A stretch of DNA of 36,989 nt from Pseudorhodobacter antarcticus. GTDB taxonomy: Bacteria > Pseudomonadota > Alphaproteobacteria > Rhodobacterales > Rhodobacteraceae. Below the pieces are notes generated by a model. It was not told the DNA's origin, did no database searches, and saw nothing but the letters and a program-made list of their open reading frames with translations. Of the stretch, positions 1-8,344 are shown in pieces; position 1 is the stretch's first letter; every line of letters starts with the position of its first letter. The translations under genes were made by a program, and so were the position numbers. The stretch lies in contig CAMAYO010000019.1 of NCBI GenBank assembly GCA_945862465.1, forward strand, positions 1-36,989, written 5' to 3'.

Positions 1-110
1 TGTGGGGGCAGGTATAGGCCAAAGGTCATCTCGCCACCGCAAACCGCTGAGGCGTGCGACACCACCAATTGCCGCCCGCCAAAGGCTTTGTTTTCCGAAA
101 TGATCTTCAT
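1..110 (-). CDS. fghA: S-formylglutathione hydrolase, N-terminal part (cut by window edge)
   Basis: Only the first 36 codons are present; the gene runs off the left edge. The ATG at 110-108 opens a frame starting MKIISENKAFGG and reaching CGGEMTFGLYLPP, the typical start of esterase-D-type S-formylglutathione hydrolases, which hydrolyse S-formylglutathione to formate and glutathione in the cytoplasmic formaldehyde detoxification pathway. A strong ribosome binding site (AGAGGAA) lies about 6 bases upstream of the ATG. The gene follows mbfA on the same strand after 61 bp and may be co-transcribed with it. The identification rests on the N-terminal sequence only; the catalytic serine region is outside the window. 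Confidence 0.8.
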   Translation of the reverse strand, partial: MKIISENKAFGGRQLVVSHASAVCGGEMTFGLYLPP

Positions 111-171
111 GCTTTCCTCTTCGTCTTGGCGCAAACACTGCTGGGGCTGGCCCCCGCTTTGGCATCCGCCC

Positions 172-1149
172 TTAACCGCCACCAATCAACACGCCTGCCG
201 CAAATACCAAAGCCCCGCCCAGCACCACCTGCAAGGCCGCGCGCACAAAGGGCGTGTCCATATAGCGGTTTTGAATCCACGCAATCGCCCAAAGCTCCAC
301 AAACACCACCGCCATGGCCAAGACCGTGGCGGTCCAGAAATCTGGGATAAGATAGGGCAGCGCGTGGCCCAACCCCCCCAAGGTCGTCATCAATCCCGAA
401 GCCAACCCGCGTTTAAACGGGCTACCCCGGCCTGACAGCACGCCGTCATCGTGGGCTGCTTCGGTAAAGCCCATCGAAATCCCCGCCCCGACCGATGCGG
501 CCAGCCCCACCAGCAATGTGGTGTGGGTGTTTTGCGTGGCAAAGGCCGTGGCAAAGATGGGGGCGAGGGTGGAGACCGACCCATCCATCAAGCCCGCCAA
601 GCCCGGTTGCACCCATGTCAGAATGAACTGCCGCCGCGCGCCCGCATCCTCTTCCGCACGGGCATCGCCGTTCAACAGCGCGGCTTCCAGACCCACGGCT
701 GATTTTTCATGCCCTGCCTCTGCCGCGGCCAGATCGCCCAGCAGTTTGCGCGTGGCGGCATCTGATGTGCGCCCCGCCGCCAGCGTGTAAAACTTGGCCG
801 CCTGCGCCTCCATCCCCGAGGCTTCGCCGCGAATCGTGTCCAGCGACAGGTTCTTGGTCAACCAGATCGGGCGGCGGGCGTGAAAGCCTGCGACGTGTTC
901 GCGGCGGATCAGCGGGATCACCTCGCCAAAGCGGGTGCGGTGCATGTCTATCAGCAACTGGCGGTGGCCGTCTTCCTCGACCGCCATGGCGTCAAACACT
1001 TGGGCCGAGGTTGGGTAATCGGCCCGCAGCATCTGCGCATAGCTGCGATAAATCCGCGCATCGTCTTCTTCCGACGATATCGCAAGGGCCAGAACATCCT
1101 GCTCTGACAGATCAGAAAAGCGGCGGCGCTGGGTGAAGCTAGAGATCAT
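172..1149 (-). CDS. mbfA: Membrane-bound ferritin-like iron exporter MbfA
   Basis: 325 aa, two modules. Residues about 15-160 form a rubrerythrin/ferritin-like di-iron domain with Glu28, Glu59-x-x-His62, Glu114 and Glu144-x-x-His147 as likely ligands. Residues about 175-325 form a VIT1/CCC1-type membrane domain with several hydrophobic helices. In Agrobacterium and Bradyrhizobium, MbfA with this fusion exports iron and protects against iron and peroxide stress; that role is inferred here. The ATG at 1149 is preceded by AGGGG. A perfect Irr-box palindrome lies about 15 bases upstream of the start (1164-1178), which fits the known Irr control of mbfA. fghA follows downstream on the same strand. 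Confidence 0.9.
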   Translation of the reverse strand: MISSFTQRRRFSDLSEQDVLALAISSEEDDARIYRSYAQMLRADYPTSAQVFDAMAVEEDGHRQLLIDMHRTRFGEVIPLIRREHVAGFHARRPIWLTKNLSLDTIRGEASGMEAQAAKFYTLAAGRTSDAATRKLLGDLAAAEAGHEKSAVGLEAALLNGDARAEEDAGARRQFILTWVQPGLAGLMDGSVSTLAPIFATAFATQNTHTTLLVGLAASVGAGISMGFTEAAHDDGVLSGRGSPFKRGLASGLMTTLGGLGHALPYLIPDFWTATVLAMAVVFVELWAIAWIQNRYMDTPFVRAALQVVLGGALVFAAGVLIGGG

Positions 1150-1163
1150 GAGTCGCCCCTAAT

Positions 1164-1178
1164 TTGGAATGGTTCTAA
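1164..1178. promoter_or_regulatory. Irr box (iron control element) upstream of mbfA
   Basis: TTGGAATGGTTCTAA matches every defined position of the alphaproteobacterial ICE/Irr box TTRGAAYNRTTCYAA. It lies 15 bases upstream of the mbfA ATG, so it probably overlaps the promoter or the transcription start, as expected for a site where Irr represses under low iron. The consensus is recalled knowledge; binding is inferred. Confidence 0.8.
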
Positions 1179-1223
1179 TATGGTCAAAGGCGGGCAAAAG
1201 GAAAGGCCTTAGCCCCGCCTGTT

Positions 1224-2096
1224 TTACCCGCGCCCCGTCACCCTTTGCCGCCACAGCGTGAACAACCCCGCCGCAATCACAATGGCCGATCCGAAGATAA
1301 CGCTGACCCGCAGGGTTTCATGGAACAGAAAAATCCCCAACAGCCCGATGAACACCAGTTGCAGATAGGCAAAGGGCTGCACCGCACTCGCCTCGGCCAG
1401 ATCATAGGCGCGGATCAGGCAATAGTGCCCTGCGCAAGATGTGCAGCACAACAACAGCATCCAGCCCCAATCCATCGGCGCCATCATGGTCCAGACAGGC
1501 AGGCCAAAGAACGACATCCCGACAGCACCGACGATCCCTGTCCAAAAGAAACTGACCTGCGCTGAATCCTGCCGTGCCGCATAGCGGGTCAGCAGGGAAT
1601 AGATGGCAAAGATCAACGCCGCCATCAGGGGCAACACCGACCAGATCGAAAACACCGACATCCCAGGTCGCAGCATCACCAAAATGCCGCTAAAGCCCAA
1701 AAGAATCGCCGTCCAGCGCCGCCAGCCAACTTTTTCGCCCAAGATCGGGCCTGACAGGGCCGCGACCATCAAAGGGTAGCTGGTCAAAAGGGAATGTGTC
1801 TCGATCAGGCCATTATGGGCAAAGGCCAGACCCGTCATGCAAATTTGCCCGACCAGAATAAGCCCCCGCGCGATGTGCAAGGGTGCTTGGCGGGTGCGTA
1901 CCGCAGCACGCAAGCCGCCCGCTTGGCGTGACAGGAACCAGATGACAAACAGCGCAAAGAACCAAAAGCGCACCATCACCACCATTTGCACGGGGTATTG
2001 CACGGTCAAGTGGCGCGTCACCCCGTCTTGTGCGGAAAAGATCAGCGTGGTCAGCACCATCATCCAGATGCCGCGCCGCGTGTTTTGCTCGGTCAT
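1224..2096 (-). CDS. EamA/DMT-superfamily permease (first of tandem pair, downstream copy)
   Basis: 290 aa, about ten hydrophobic segments in two EamA repeats; typical length for the drug/metabolite transporter superfamily. It probably moves a small metabolite across the inner membrane, substrate unknown. It resembles its upstream neighbour (shared pattern GIW-M, QDG-R and MVVMVR-W near the N terminus), so the two are likely a tandem duplication. The ATG at 2096 overlaps the stop of the upstream permease by 4 bases (ATGA), indicating translational coupling in an mnmD-permease-permease operon. Confidence 0.85.
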   Translation of the reverse strand: MTEQNTRRGIWMMVLTTLIFSAQDGVTRHLTVQYPVQMVVMVRFWFFALFVIWFLSRQAGGLRAAVRTRQAPLHIARGLILVGQICMTGLAFAHNGLIETHSLLTSYPLMVAALSGPILGEKVGWRRWTAILLGFSGILVMLRPGMSVFSIWSVLPLMAALIFAIYSLLTRYAARQDSAQVSFFWTGIVGAVGMSFFGLPVWTMMAPMDWGWMLLLCCTSCAGHYCLIRAYDLAEASAVQPFAYLQLVFIGLLGIFLFHETLRVSVIFGSAIVIAAGLFTLWRQRVTGRG

Positions 2097-2959
2097 GTGG
2101 GCGTTGCCTTGCGCGCTTGGGTCAGCGCGTAAAGCCCCGCCAGCACCACAATCGCAGCCCCAATCGCCACTTCAGGCCGCAACACCTCGCCATAGATCAC
2201 GATGCCAATCACCGTGACAAAGACGATCTGGAAATAAGCAAAGGGCTGCACAACCGAGGCTTCTGCCACCTCATAGGTCTTTTGCAGCAACCAGTTTGAG
2301 ATGACGCAAACCACCGCATAGGCCATCAGGTAGACCCAATCAAAGGGGGCGACACTTTGCCAATGCGGCAGACCAATGATGGTCGACAGCACCAGCCCAA
2401 TCACAGGTGGCCAGAAGAATGCGGCAAAAAACGGCTCTTCGCGGGTCGTCAACCGTGTCAGCACGGAATACAGCGCGAACATAAAGGCCGAGGCCACGGG
2501 CAACAGCGCGGCCCAAGTGAACACCCCCGCCCCAGGGCGCAAAATCACCAGCACGCCGACACAGCCGATGGCCACCGCCAGCCAACGCTTCACGCTCATC
2601 GTTTCGCCTAAGACGGGGCCTGACATCGCCACCACGAACAACGGGCAAACGGTAAAAATCGCCAAGCTTTGGATCAGCCCGATCAGCGTATAGGCATAGA
2701 CCATCACGCAAATCTCGGCCACCAGCAGCACGGCGCGCAAAACGTGCCAGTGCAGTTTGGTCGATTTGATCGCAGCCAGTCCTTCGGGCCTGCGCAGGGC
2801 CAGCACGATGACAAAGGCCCCAAAGACCCAATACCGCACCATGACCACCATCAAGGTGTTGTAGGTTTCTGCCAGATAGCGCGAAAAGCCGTCTTGCACG
2901 GCAAAGGAAAAGACGGCGGCGATCATCAGCCAAATGCCCAAGGTTGGCGCGCGGGTCAT
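2093..2959 (-). CDS. EamA/DMT-superfamily permease (upstream copy)
   Basis: 288 aa with about ten transmembrane segments and two EamA repeats. The frame is open further upstream, but the ATG at 2959 is chosen because it starts directly before the first membrane helix (MTRAPTLGIWLMIAA) and overlaps the mnmD stop in an ATGA. It also overlaps the next permease by 4 bases at its 3' end. The substrate cannot be read from sequence. Two adjacent EamA proteins may be independent or may work as a pair; as each has both repeats, independent function is more likely. Confidence 0.85.
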   Translation of the reverse strand: MTRAPTLGIWLMIAAVFSFAVQDGFSRYLAETYNTLMVVMVRYWVFGAFVIVLALRRPEGLAAIKSTKLHWHVLRAVLLVAEICVMVYAYTLIGLIQSLAIFTVCPLFVVAMSGPVLGETMSVKRWLAVAIGCVGVLVILRPGAGVFTWAALLPVASAFMFALYSVLTRLTTREEPFFAAFFWPPVIGLVLSTIIGLPHWQSVAPFDWVYLMAYAVVCVISNWLLQKTYEVAEASVVQPFAYFQIVFVTVIGIVIYGEVLRPEVAIGAAIVVLAGLYALTQARKATPT

Positions 2960-3621
2960 GGCAATAGTCCTGTGGTCATATGGCGCTTGCGGGCAAATCC
3001 CGCTTGGCGTGTGACGGCAAAGCCCGCCGCTTGCAAGGCCCTGCGCACATGGCCTGCGGCGGTATAGGTGGCAAAGGTGCCGTGCGGGGCTGTGTGGCGG
3101 GCGACTTGGGCCATCAAATCGTCGCCCCACAGTTCGGGGTTCTTGGCAGGCGAGAACCCGTCAAGATACCACGCATCGGCACGACCCTCCCAAGCGGGCA
3201 GGGCGGTGCGGGCATCGCCTTCGATCACGCTCACCTCTATCGCGCCCAAGGTGAACTGCCGCTGCCCCTTGGCCCAAGCCTCTACCAAAGGCCCCGCCAC
3301 CGCCGCCGCTTGGGGAAAGGCGGCATGGGCGCGGGCCATCTCATCCGCGGTGATGGGAAAGGCTTCAAATGACGTGTAGCGCAGCGGAACAGCGGGGGCC
3401 AAAAGGTGGGTGGCAAGCAGGTTCAGGCCCGTGCCAAAGCCCAGTTCTGCAATGTGAAACCCTGCACGCAGCCGTTGGGGCAATCCGTTGCCGGCCAAGA
3501 ACACATGGCCGGTTTCCGCAAGCCCGCCTGCCAGCGAGAAATACGGGTCGTCAAAGCGCAGCGACACGGGAACCCCGCCGTCAAGCCACGCCAGACCTTG
3601 TGCCTGTTCACTGCCCGCCAT
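2956..3621 (-). CDS. mnmD: tRNA 5-methylaminomethyl-2-thiouridine methyltransferase (MnmD-type)
   Basis: 221 aa single-domain SAM-dependent methyltransferase (DUF752 type). Visible are the SAM loop ELGFGTGLN, the acidic segment VIEGDAR and the diagnostic YLDGFSPAKNPELW. The reaction is methylation of nm5(s2)U34 to mnm5(s2)U34 in tRNA, the MnmC(m) half of E. coli MnmC. An ATG at 3690 in the same frame would add 23 residues but would overlap the divergent oxidase gene; 3621 leaves 46 bp between the divergent starts and gives an N terminus (MAGSEQAQGLAWLDGG) reading straight into the conserved DPYFS region. Two permease genes follow with 4-bp overlaps. Confidence 0.85.
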   Translation of the reverse strand: MAGSEQAQGLAWLDGGVPVSLRFDDPYFSLAGGLAETGHVFLAGNGLPQRLRAGFHIAELGFGTGLNLLATHLLAPAVPLRYTSFEAFPITADEMARAHAAFPQAAAVAGPLVEAWAKGQRQFTLGAIEVSVIEGDARTALPAWEGRADAWYLDGFSPAKNPELWGDDLMAQVARHTAPHGTFATYTAAGHVRRALQAAGFAVTRQAGFARKRHMTTGLLP

Positions 3622-3667
3622 TTGCCCTATGCCCTTTTGACGCGGACCATGGGCAAGGGCACCAAGA

Positions 3668-4696
3668 ATGACAAGGGTCGATCTGACCATTCGAGGCGGG
3701 GGGATCTTTGGCCTTTCGGTGGCATGGGAGGCTGCTTTGCGCGGCGCACGGGTGCGGGTGGTGGAAAGCGCGCACATAGGCGCGGGGGCCAGCGGTGGGC
3801 TGGTTGGCGCGCTGACGCCCCATACGCCCGAGGGGTGGAATCCCGTGAAAGCCTTTCAACTGCAAAGCTTGCTGCGCGCTGCTGACTGGTGGGCGGGGGT
3901 TGAAGAGGTCTCTCGCCTGCCGTCTGGCTATGCGCGGATCGGCCGCTTGCAGCCCTTGGCCGATGCCGCCGCCGTTACCCTTGCACAAACCCGCGCCGAG
4001 GGGGCGGCCCAGCTTTGGCAAGGCCAAGCGCTGTGGCAGGTTGTGCCCGCCACGGGGGCCGATTGGGAGCCTGCATCATCTGCCGGCTTGATGATCCACG
4101 ACACGCTTTCCGCTCGCATCAGCCCCCGCATGGCCTTAGACTCGCTGGCGGCGGCGTTGCAGGCCAAGGGCGTGCAGATCGTTCTGGGCGATGCGCCAGA
4201 TGAAGGTGCGGTGATCTGGGCGACCGGAACCGCTGGGCTAGAGGCGTTAAGCCAAGACCTGAACCAATCCATAGGGCGCGGGGTCAAGGGGCAAGCGGTT
4301 TTGCTGCGCTTGGCGGGCTATGAGAGCCGCCCGCAACTGTTCATCGACGGCTTGCACATCGTGCCCCATGCCGATGGCACCATCGCGATAGGATCCACCA
4401 CCGAAAACCAATGGACCGACCTTGCCACCGATGCCCAATGCGACACCCTAATTGACCGTGCCCGCAAAGCCCTGCCCGCCCTACAAGACGCCCCCGAGGT
4501 CGCCCGCTGGGCCGGCCTGCGCCCCCGCGCCGCAAGTCGAGGGCCGCTGATCGGCGCTTGGCCCAAGCGGTCAGGGCATTATGTCGCCAACGGCGGCTTC
4601 AAGATCGGCTTTGGCACGGCGATAGAAACCGCGCGTCTGATCTGCGATCTGGTGCTGGACGGCAAAGACACCATCCCCGATAGCTTTCGCCCTTAA
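3668..4696 (+). CDS. FAD-dependent oxidoreductase, candidate MnmC(o)-like oxidase
   Basis: 342 aa DAO-family flavoprotein. The N-terminal dinucleotide-binding loop GGGIFGLSVAWEAALRG and following VVE bind FAD; GASGGLVGALTPH resembles the FAD-contact segment of the family; the C-terminal NGGFKIGFGTA closes the FAD site. In E. coli MnmC the equivalent domain removes the carboxymethyl group from cmnm5(s2)U34 before the methyltransferase acts. Here the gene is divergent from mnmD, separated by 46 bp, so a split MnmC pair is likely. The protein alone could also be a glycine/D-amino-acid oxidase relative; the context favours tRNA modification. The stop codon overlaps that of the convergent SDR gene in TTAA. 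Confidence 0.65.
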   Translation: MTRVDLTIRGGGIFGLSVAWEAALRGARVRVVESAHIGAGASGGLVGALTPHTPEGWNPVKAFQLQSLLRAADWWAGVEEVSRLPSGYARIGRLQPLADAAAVTLAQTRAEGAAQLWQGQALWQVVPATGADWEPASSAGLMIHDTLSARISPRMALDSLAAALQAKGVQIVLGDAPDEGAVIWATGTAGLEALSQDLNQSIGRGVKGQAVLLRLAGYESRPQLFIDGLHIVPHADGTIAIGSTTENQWTDLATDAQCDTLIDRARKALPALQDAPEVARWAGLRPRAASRGPLIGAWPKRSGHYVANGGFKIGFGTAIETARLICDLVLDGKDTIPDSFRP

Positions 4697-5709
4697 ACCT
4701 GTCCGTGGGTCAGCAGCCAGTCAGCACTGGCGCGCAGGGCGTCAGCGGGGGCGGTGAACTGCATCCCCATCTCGGCTTTAGCGCGGGCGTTGGACACTTT
4801 GGGCACTTGCCCCACCATAGGCAGAACCCCCTTCACCGCCGGATCAAACAGCGCCAACACGCGCAGCAAAAACATCGGCGCGACCTTGGTCGGGATGCGG
4901 CGCTGTGGGTGGGCGGCTTTCAACAGGCGCGCCATGTCAGGCATGGTCATCGTGCCCGCCGCAGCCAGAAAGCGCTTGCCCGCCGTGTCAGACCGCTCTG
5001 CCGCGCGCAGGTGCATCTCGGCCACATCGCGCACATCGACACATTCAAAGCCCAGCAATGGCAACATCGGGTCGCGCCCGCGCAGCAAGCGTTTGACCAA
5101 GTCCATCGAGGTGCCAACGTGCCCGTCCAGCGGTTCCCCCAGAACCAATCCGGGGTTAATGCAGGTCAGCGCCATATCGGGCGCGGATGTCACAAAATCC
5201 CACGCCGCCTTTTCGGCCAAGGTTTTTGACATGGCATAGGCTGTCGTGCCCTTGGCCTTCAGATCGCACCAATCCGACTCGTCCTGAACACCGCGCTTAT
5301 TCTCGTCAAACACCGCCACGATGGACGACGTCATAACCGCCCGCCGCACGCCCGCCGCATAGGCGAACCGCAGCGCACGCTGGGTGCCTTGCACGGCGGG
5401 GGTAATCAGTTCGGATGGGTCTTTGGGCTGCGCCATCGGGAAGGGGGATGCCATGTGCACCAACACCTGCGCCCCAGCGGCAGCCGATGCCCAGCCATCG
5501 TCAGATGTCAAATCCGCCTTGGCGAAGCTAAGGTTCGCCAGTGCCGCCGCTGTCAGATGCGGGGCTAGGGCCTGTCGCACCTCATCCGCGCGGTCAAGGC
5601 TGCGCAAGGTGCCGCGCACGGCCCAGCCCGCAGCCAAAAAGCGCAAGGCGACATGTTTGGCAATAAACCCCGACACGCCAGTGATCAGGGCAAGCTTCTC
5701 TTGGGCCAT
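4693..5709 (-). CDS. NAD(P)-dependent extended short-chain dehydrogenase/epimerase
   Basis: 338 aa extended SDR. The N terminus has the cofactor motif TGVSGFIAKH; RSLDR following strand beta-2 suggests NADP preference; the active site YAMSK gives the Tyr-x-x-x-Lys pair, and SSIVAV lies where the catalytic Ser/Thr is expected. The family resembles dihydroflavonol-4-reductase/cinnamoyl-CoA-reductase-like proteins acting on ketone or aldehyde groups; the substrate is unknown. It ends convergently with the oxidase gene, sharing TTAA at 4693-4696. Its ribosome binding site GGATAGGAGG can pair with an upstream CTCCTATC (see the separate entry). Confidence 0.8.
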   Translation of the reverse strand: MAQEKLALITGVSGFIAKHVALRFLAAGWAVRGTLRSLDRADEVRQALAPHLTAAALANLSFAKADLTSDDGWASAAAGAQVLVHMASPFPMAQPKDPSELITPAVQGTQRALRFAYAAGVRRAVMTSSIVAVFDENKRGVQDESDWCDLKAKGTTAYAMSKTLAEKAAWDFVTSAPDMALTCINPGLVLGEPLDGHVGTSMDLVKRLLRGRDPMLPLLGFECVDVRDVAEMHLRAAERSDTAGKRFLAAAGTMTMPDMARLLKAAHPQRRIPTKVAPMFLLRVLALFDPAVKGVLPMVGQVPKVSNARAKAEMGMQFTAPADALRASADWLLTHGQV

Positions 5710-5715
5710 GCTGCC

Positions 5716-5750
5716 CTCCTATCCAAAAACGTTCCCGCTTTAGATAGGAG
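5716..5750 (-). promoter_or_regulatory. Hairpin that can mask the SDR ribosome binding site
   Basis: CTCCTATC (5716-5723) and GATAGGAG (5743-5750) are a perfect 8-bp inverted repeat with a 19-base loop, just upstream of the SDR ATG at 5709. On the mRNA strand the second arm is the Shine-Dalgarno sequence GGATAGGAGG, so folding would hide it. Whether it regulates translation or is the remains of a terminator for the upstream gene is open; there is no U tract on this strand. Confidence 0.4.
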
Positions 5751-5760
5751 CGCGCAGTGA

Positions 5761-7425
5761 TTAATCCAACAGGCGGCGGGCGATCACATGGGCCTGAATC
5801 TCGGCAGCCCCTTCGAAGATCGACAAAATCCGCGCATCGCACAGCAAACGGCTTGCGGCATATTCCAGCGCAAAACCGTTGCCGCCGTGAATTTGCACGC
5901 CGTTGTCAGCGGCTGACCATGCCACCCGCGCGGCCAACAGCTTGGACATCCCCGCTTCAAGATCGCAGCGCTTGCCCAAGTCTTTTTGCCGAGCAGCGTA
6001 ATAGGTGATCTGACGCGAGACCGCGATTTCCACCGCCATCATCGCCAGTTTCGCCGCCACGCGTGGGAAGTCGATCAACGGCTTACCAAAGGCAATGCGG
6101 TCGGTTGCATAGCGCATTGCCGTTTCCATCGCGGCTTGCGCCACGCCAATGGCGCGGGCAGCGGTTTGGATACGGGCGGATTCAAAGGTTTGCATCAACT
6201 GCTTGAACCCTTGCCCCGTCACCCCGCCCAGCAGGTTTTCGCCCTTTACCGCAAAGTCATCGAACGCCAGTTCGTATTCTTTCATGCCGCGATAGCCCAG
6301 AACCTTGATCTCGCCCCCCGTCATGCCGGCACTTGGGAACAGGTTTTCCTCGGTACCGGGGGTCTTTTCAGCCAAGAACATGCTTAGGCCGCGATAATCC
6401 TTGGTGTCAGGATCGGTCCGCGCCATCAGCATCATCACGTGCGCACGTGAGGCGTGGGTGATCCATGTCTTGTTGCCCGTCACCACCCAATCATCGCCCT
6501 CTTGCACCGCGCGGGTGCGCAAAGCGCCAAGGTCGGACCCTGTGTTGGGTTCGGTGAAAACGGCTGTCGGCAAAATTTCGGCGCTGGACAACTTGGGCAG
6601 CCAATAGGCCTTTTGCGCGTCAGTGCCGCCACAAAGGATCAGTTCTGCCGCAATCTCGCTGCGCGTGCCAAGCGATCCCACGCCGATATACCCGCGCGAC
6701 AGTTCTTCTGACACCACAACCATAGCCGATTTGGGCAGGCCAAAGCCGCCATGCTCTTCGGGAATGGTCAGGCCAAACACGCCCATATCGGCCAGTTTGG
6801 TGATAATCTCCATCGGGATCAGATCATCGTTCAGATGCCAAGCATGGGCAAAGGGCGCGACCTCTTCATCCGAAAAGCGGCGGAATTGGTCGCGGATCAT
6901 CTCTAGCTCGTCATCCAGACCGGATGCGCCAAAGGTCGAAGCGCCGTTTTGCGCCCGCATCAACGCCACCAGCCGCATCTTGGCCCCATCGCCTGCGGCG
7001 GCGATCAGGGCCTGCGCTTCTGGTCCTGGACTGTAGGGCGCAATGCCAAGATCAGCGGCGCGGGCCACTTCGTTCTGGCTCATGGCAATGCCGCCCGCGA
7101 TCTGGGCAAGGTATTCGCCAAAGCCCAGTTGCAGGATCAGGCCTTCCATCTCGGTCAGCTTGCCTTGATCGGCCAGCGTTTCCGCCCATCCGCGCAACTG
7201 GGTCAAAGATTCAACATAGGTCGCAAGCCAAGCCAGCCCGTGGGCCGCATATTGGTGCTGATCCATCGCGGCAGAAGACACTTTGCCCGCCACTGTCACC
7301 CGTGCGGCCAATGCTTGGCGCGCGGAGGCGCAATGCGCCTGCGCTTCAGCCAAGGCCGGGCCGGTCAGGGCCATCAGGTTCGACAAAAGCGGCGTTACAG
7401 ACAGATCTTGACCATCATGAGACAT
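5761..7425 (-). CDS. mcd: Acyl-CoA dehydrogenase, probable (2S)-methylsuccinyl-CoA dehydrogenase
   Basis: 554 aa, much longer than ordinary acyl-CoA dehydrogenases (about 380-400 aa); the first roughly 160 residues are a helical extension seen in methylsuccinyl-CoA dehydrogenases. The core has the flavin/substrate motif FTEPNTGSDLGA, then GNKTWITHASRAHVM, GYRGMKEYELAFDDF, the ESARIQTAARAIG helix, QIHGGNGF and C-terminal IFEGAAEIQ. Mcd oxidises methylsuccinyl-CoA to mesaconyl-CoA in the ethylmalonyl-CoA pathway of acetyl-CoA assimilation, feeding electrons to ETF. The ATG at 7425 has a GAGGGTG ribosome binding site. An alternative is another acyl-CoA dehydrogenase with the same extension; the length and central motifs make Mcd the best call. 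Confidence 0.75.
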   Translation of the reverse strand: MSHDGQDLSVTPLLSNLMALTGPALAEAQAHCASARQALAARVTVAGKVSSAAMDQHQYAAHGLAWLATYVESLTQLRGWAETLADQGKLTEMEGLILQLGFGEYLAQIAGGIAMSQNEVARAADLGIAPYSPGPEAQALIAAAGDGAKMRLVALMRAQNGASTFGASGLDDELEMIRDQFRRFSDEEVAPFAHAWHLNDDLIPMEIITKLADMGVFGLTIPEEHGGFGLPKSAMVVVSEELSRGYIGVGSLGTRSEIAAELILCGGTDAQKAYWLPKLSSAEILPTAVFTEPNTGSDLGALRTRAVQEGDDWVVTGNKTWITHASRAHVMMLMARTDPDTKDYRGLSMFLAEKTPGTEENLFPSAGMTGGEIKVLGYRGMKEYELAFDDFAVKGENLLGGVTGQGFKQLMQTFESARIQTAARAIGVAQAAMETAMRYATDRIAFGKPLIDFPRVAAKLAMMAVEIAVSRQITYYAARQKDLGKRCDLEAGMSKLLAARVAWSAADNGVQIHGGNGFALEYAASRLLCDARILSIFEGAAEIQAHVIARRLLD

Positions 7426-7585
7426 GGCACCCTCGTGGATTCTGCGATTTCAGCGGAGGTAGCGCGTTTGCAGATGCAGCGCAATAATATTTTCCAAAAG
7501 AGTTCAAAAACGCAGCAATGTAACTCAAAGGTGATCGCTTACCTTCGCCCCCTACCCGCGTTAGGGTCGGTGGGTGGAGTTCTTT

Positions 7586-8344
7586 ATGGCGCATCTCTCT
7601 GCCCCGGCTTTTGCAGCTGCGATGGCGATCACCCTTTTCGCGGGCTTTGTGAAGGGGGCTGTGGGTTTTGCTATGCCCATGATCATGATGGCGGCATTTT
7701 CCTCGTTCCTACCGCCAGAATTGGCGTTGGCGGGTTTGATTTTGCCCACCTTCGTCACCAACCTGTCGCAAGCCTTCCGCCAAGGCTTGCAGCCCGCTTT
7801 GGGCACGATGCGCCGCTATTGGCGGATGTTGGTGGCGACGGTGGTGTTCATCGTGATCTCGTCGGCTTTTGTCTATGTTATCCCGCACAAGCTGTTTTTG
7901 CTGCTGCTGGGCGTGCCGATCACGGCCTTTGCGATAGCGCAACTGGCGGGCCTGAAACTGGCGTTGAAATTGCAGCAACGCACCCGTGCAGAGTGGATTT
8001 TGGGCTCTGTGGGGGGGCTTTACGGCGGGGTGTCAGGGATTTGGGGGCCACCCTTGCTGGTGTATCTTCTGTCGATCGGCGCTGACAAGCGCGAGACGGT
8101 GCGCGTGCAAGGTGTGGTGTTCCTGATCGGCGCGTTTGTCTTGCTGCTGGCACATGTGCATTCGGGCGTGATCACACTGGAAACGGGGGCGTTTTCGGTG
8201 GCGCTGACGGTGCCAGCGCAACTGGGGCAGATGGCGGGCACTTGGGTGCAAGACCGGCTAGACCAAAGCCGTTTTCGGCGCTGGACGCAGGTGTTGTTGG
8301 TGCTGACGGGCCTGAACTTGGCCCGTCTGGCGCTGGTGGGTTAG
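7586..8344 (+). CDS. TauE/SafE-family membrane permease
   Basis: 252 aa, about eight hydrophobic segments, with the family pattern [14 protein letters not shown] in the first helix and the repeat-like [19 protein letters not shown] in the second half. TauE/SafE proteins export sulfite, sulfoacetate or related anions, or import some organosulfur acids; the substrate here is unknown. A GTG at 7574 is in frame, but the ATG at 7586 is preferred because GGTGGAG lies 6 bases upstream of it. The gene is divergent from mcd and ends convergently with pckA, sharing TTAG at 8341-8344. Confidence 0.8.
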   Translation: MAHLSAPAFAAAMAITLFAGFVKGAVGFAMPMIMMAAFSSFLPPELALAGLILPTFVTNLSQAFRQGLQPALGTMRRYWRMLVATVVFIVISSAFVYVIPHKLFLLLLGVPITAFAIAQLAGLKLALKLQQRTRAEWILGSVGGLYGGVSGIWGPPLLVYLLSIGADKRETVRVQGVVFLIGAFVLLLAHVHSGVITLETGAFSVALTVPAQLGQMAGTWVQDRLDQSRFRRWTQVLLVLTGLNLARLALVG

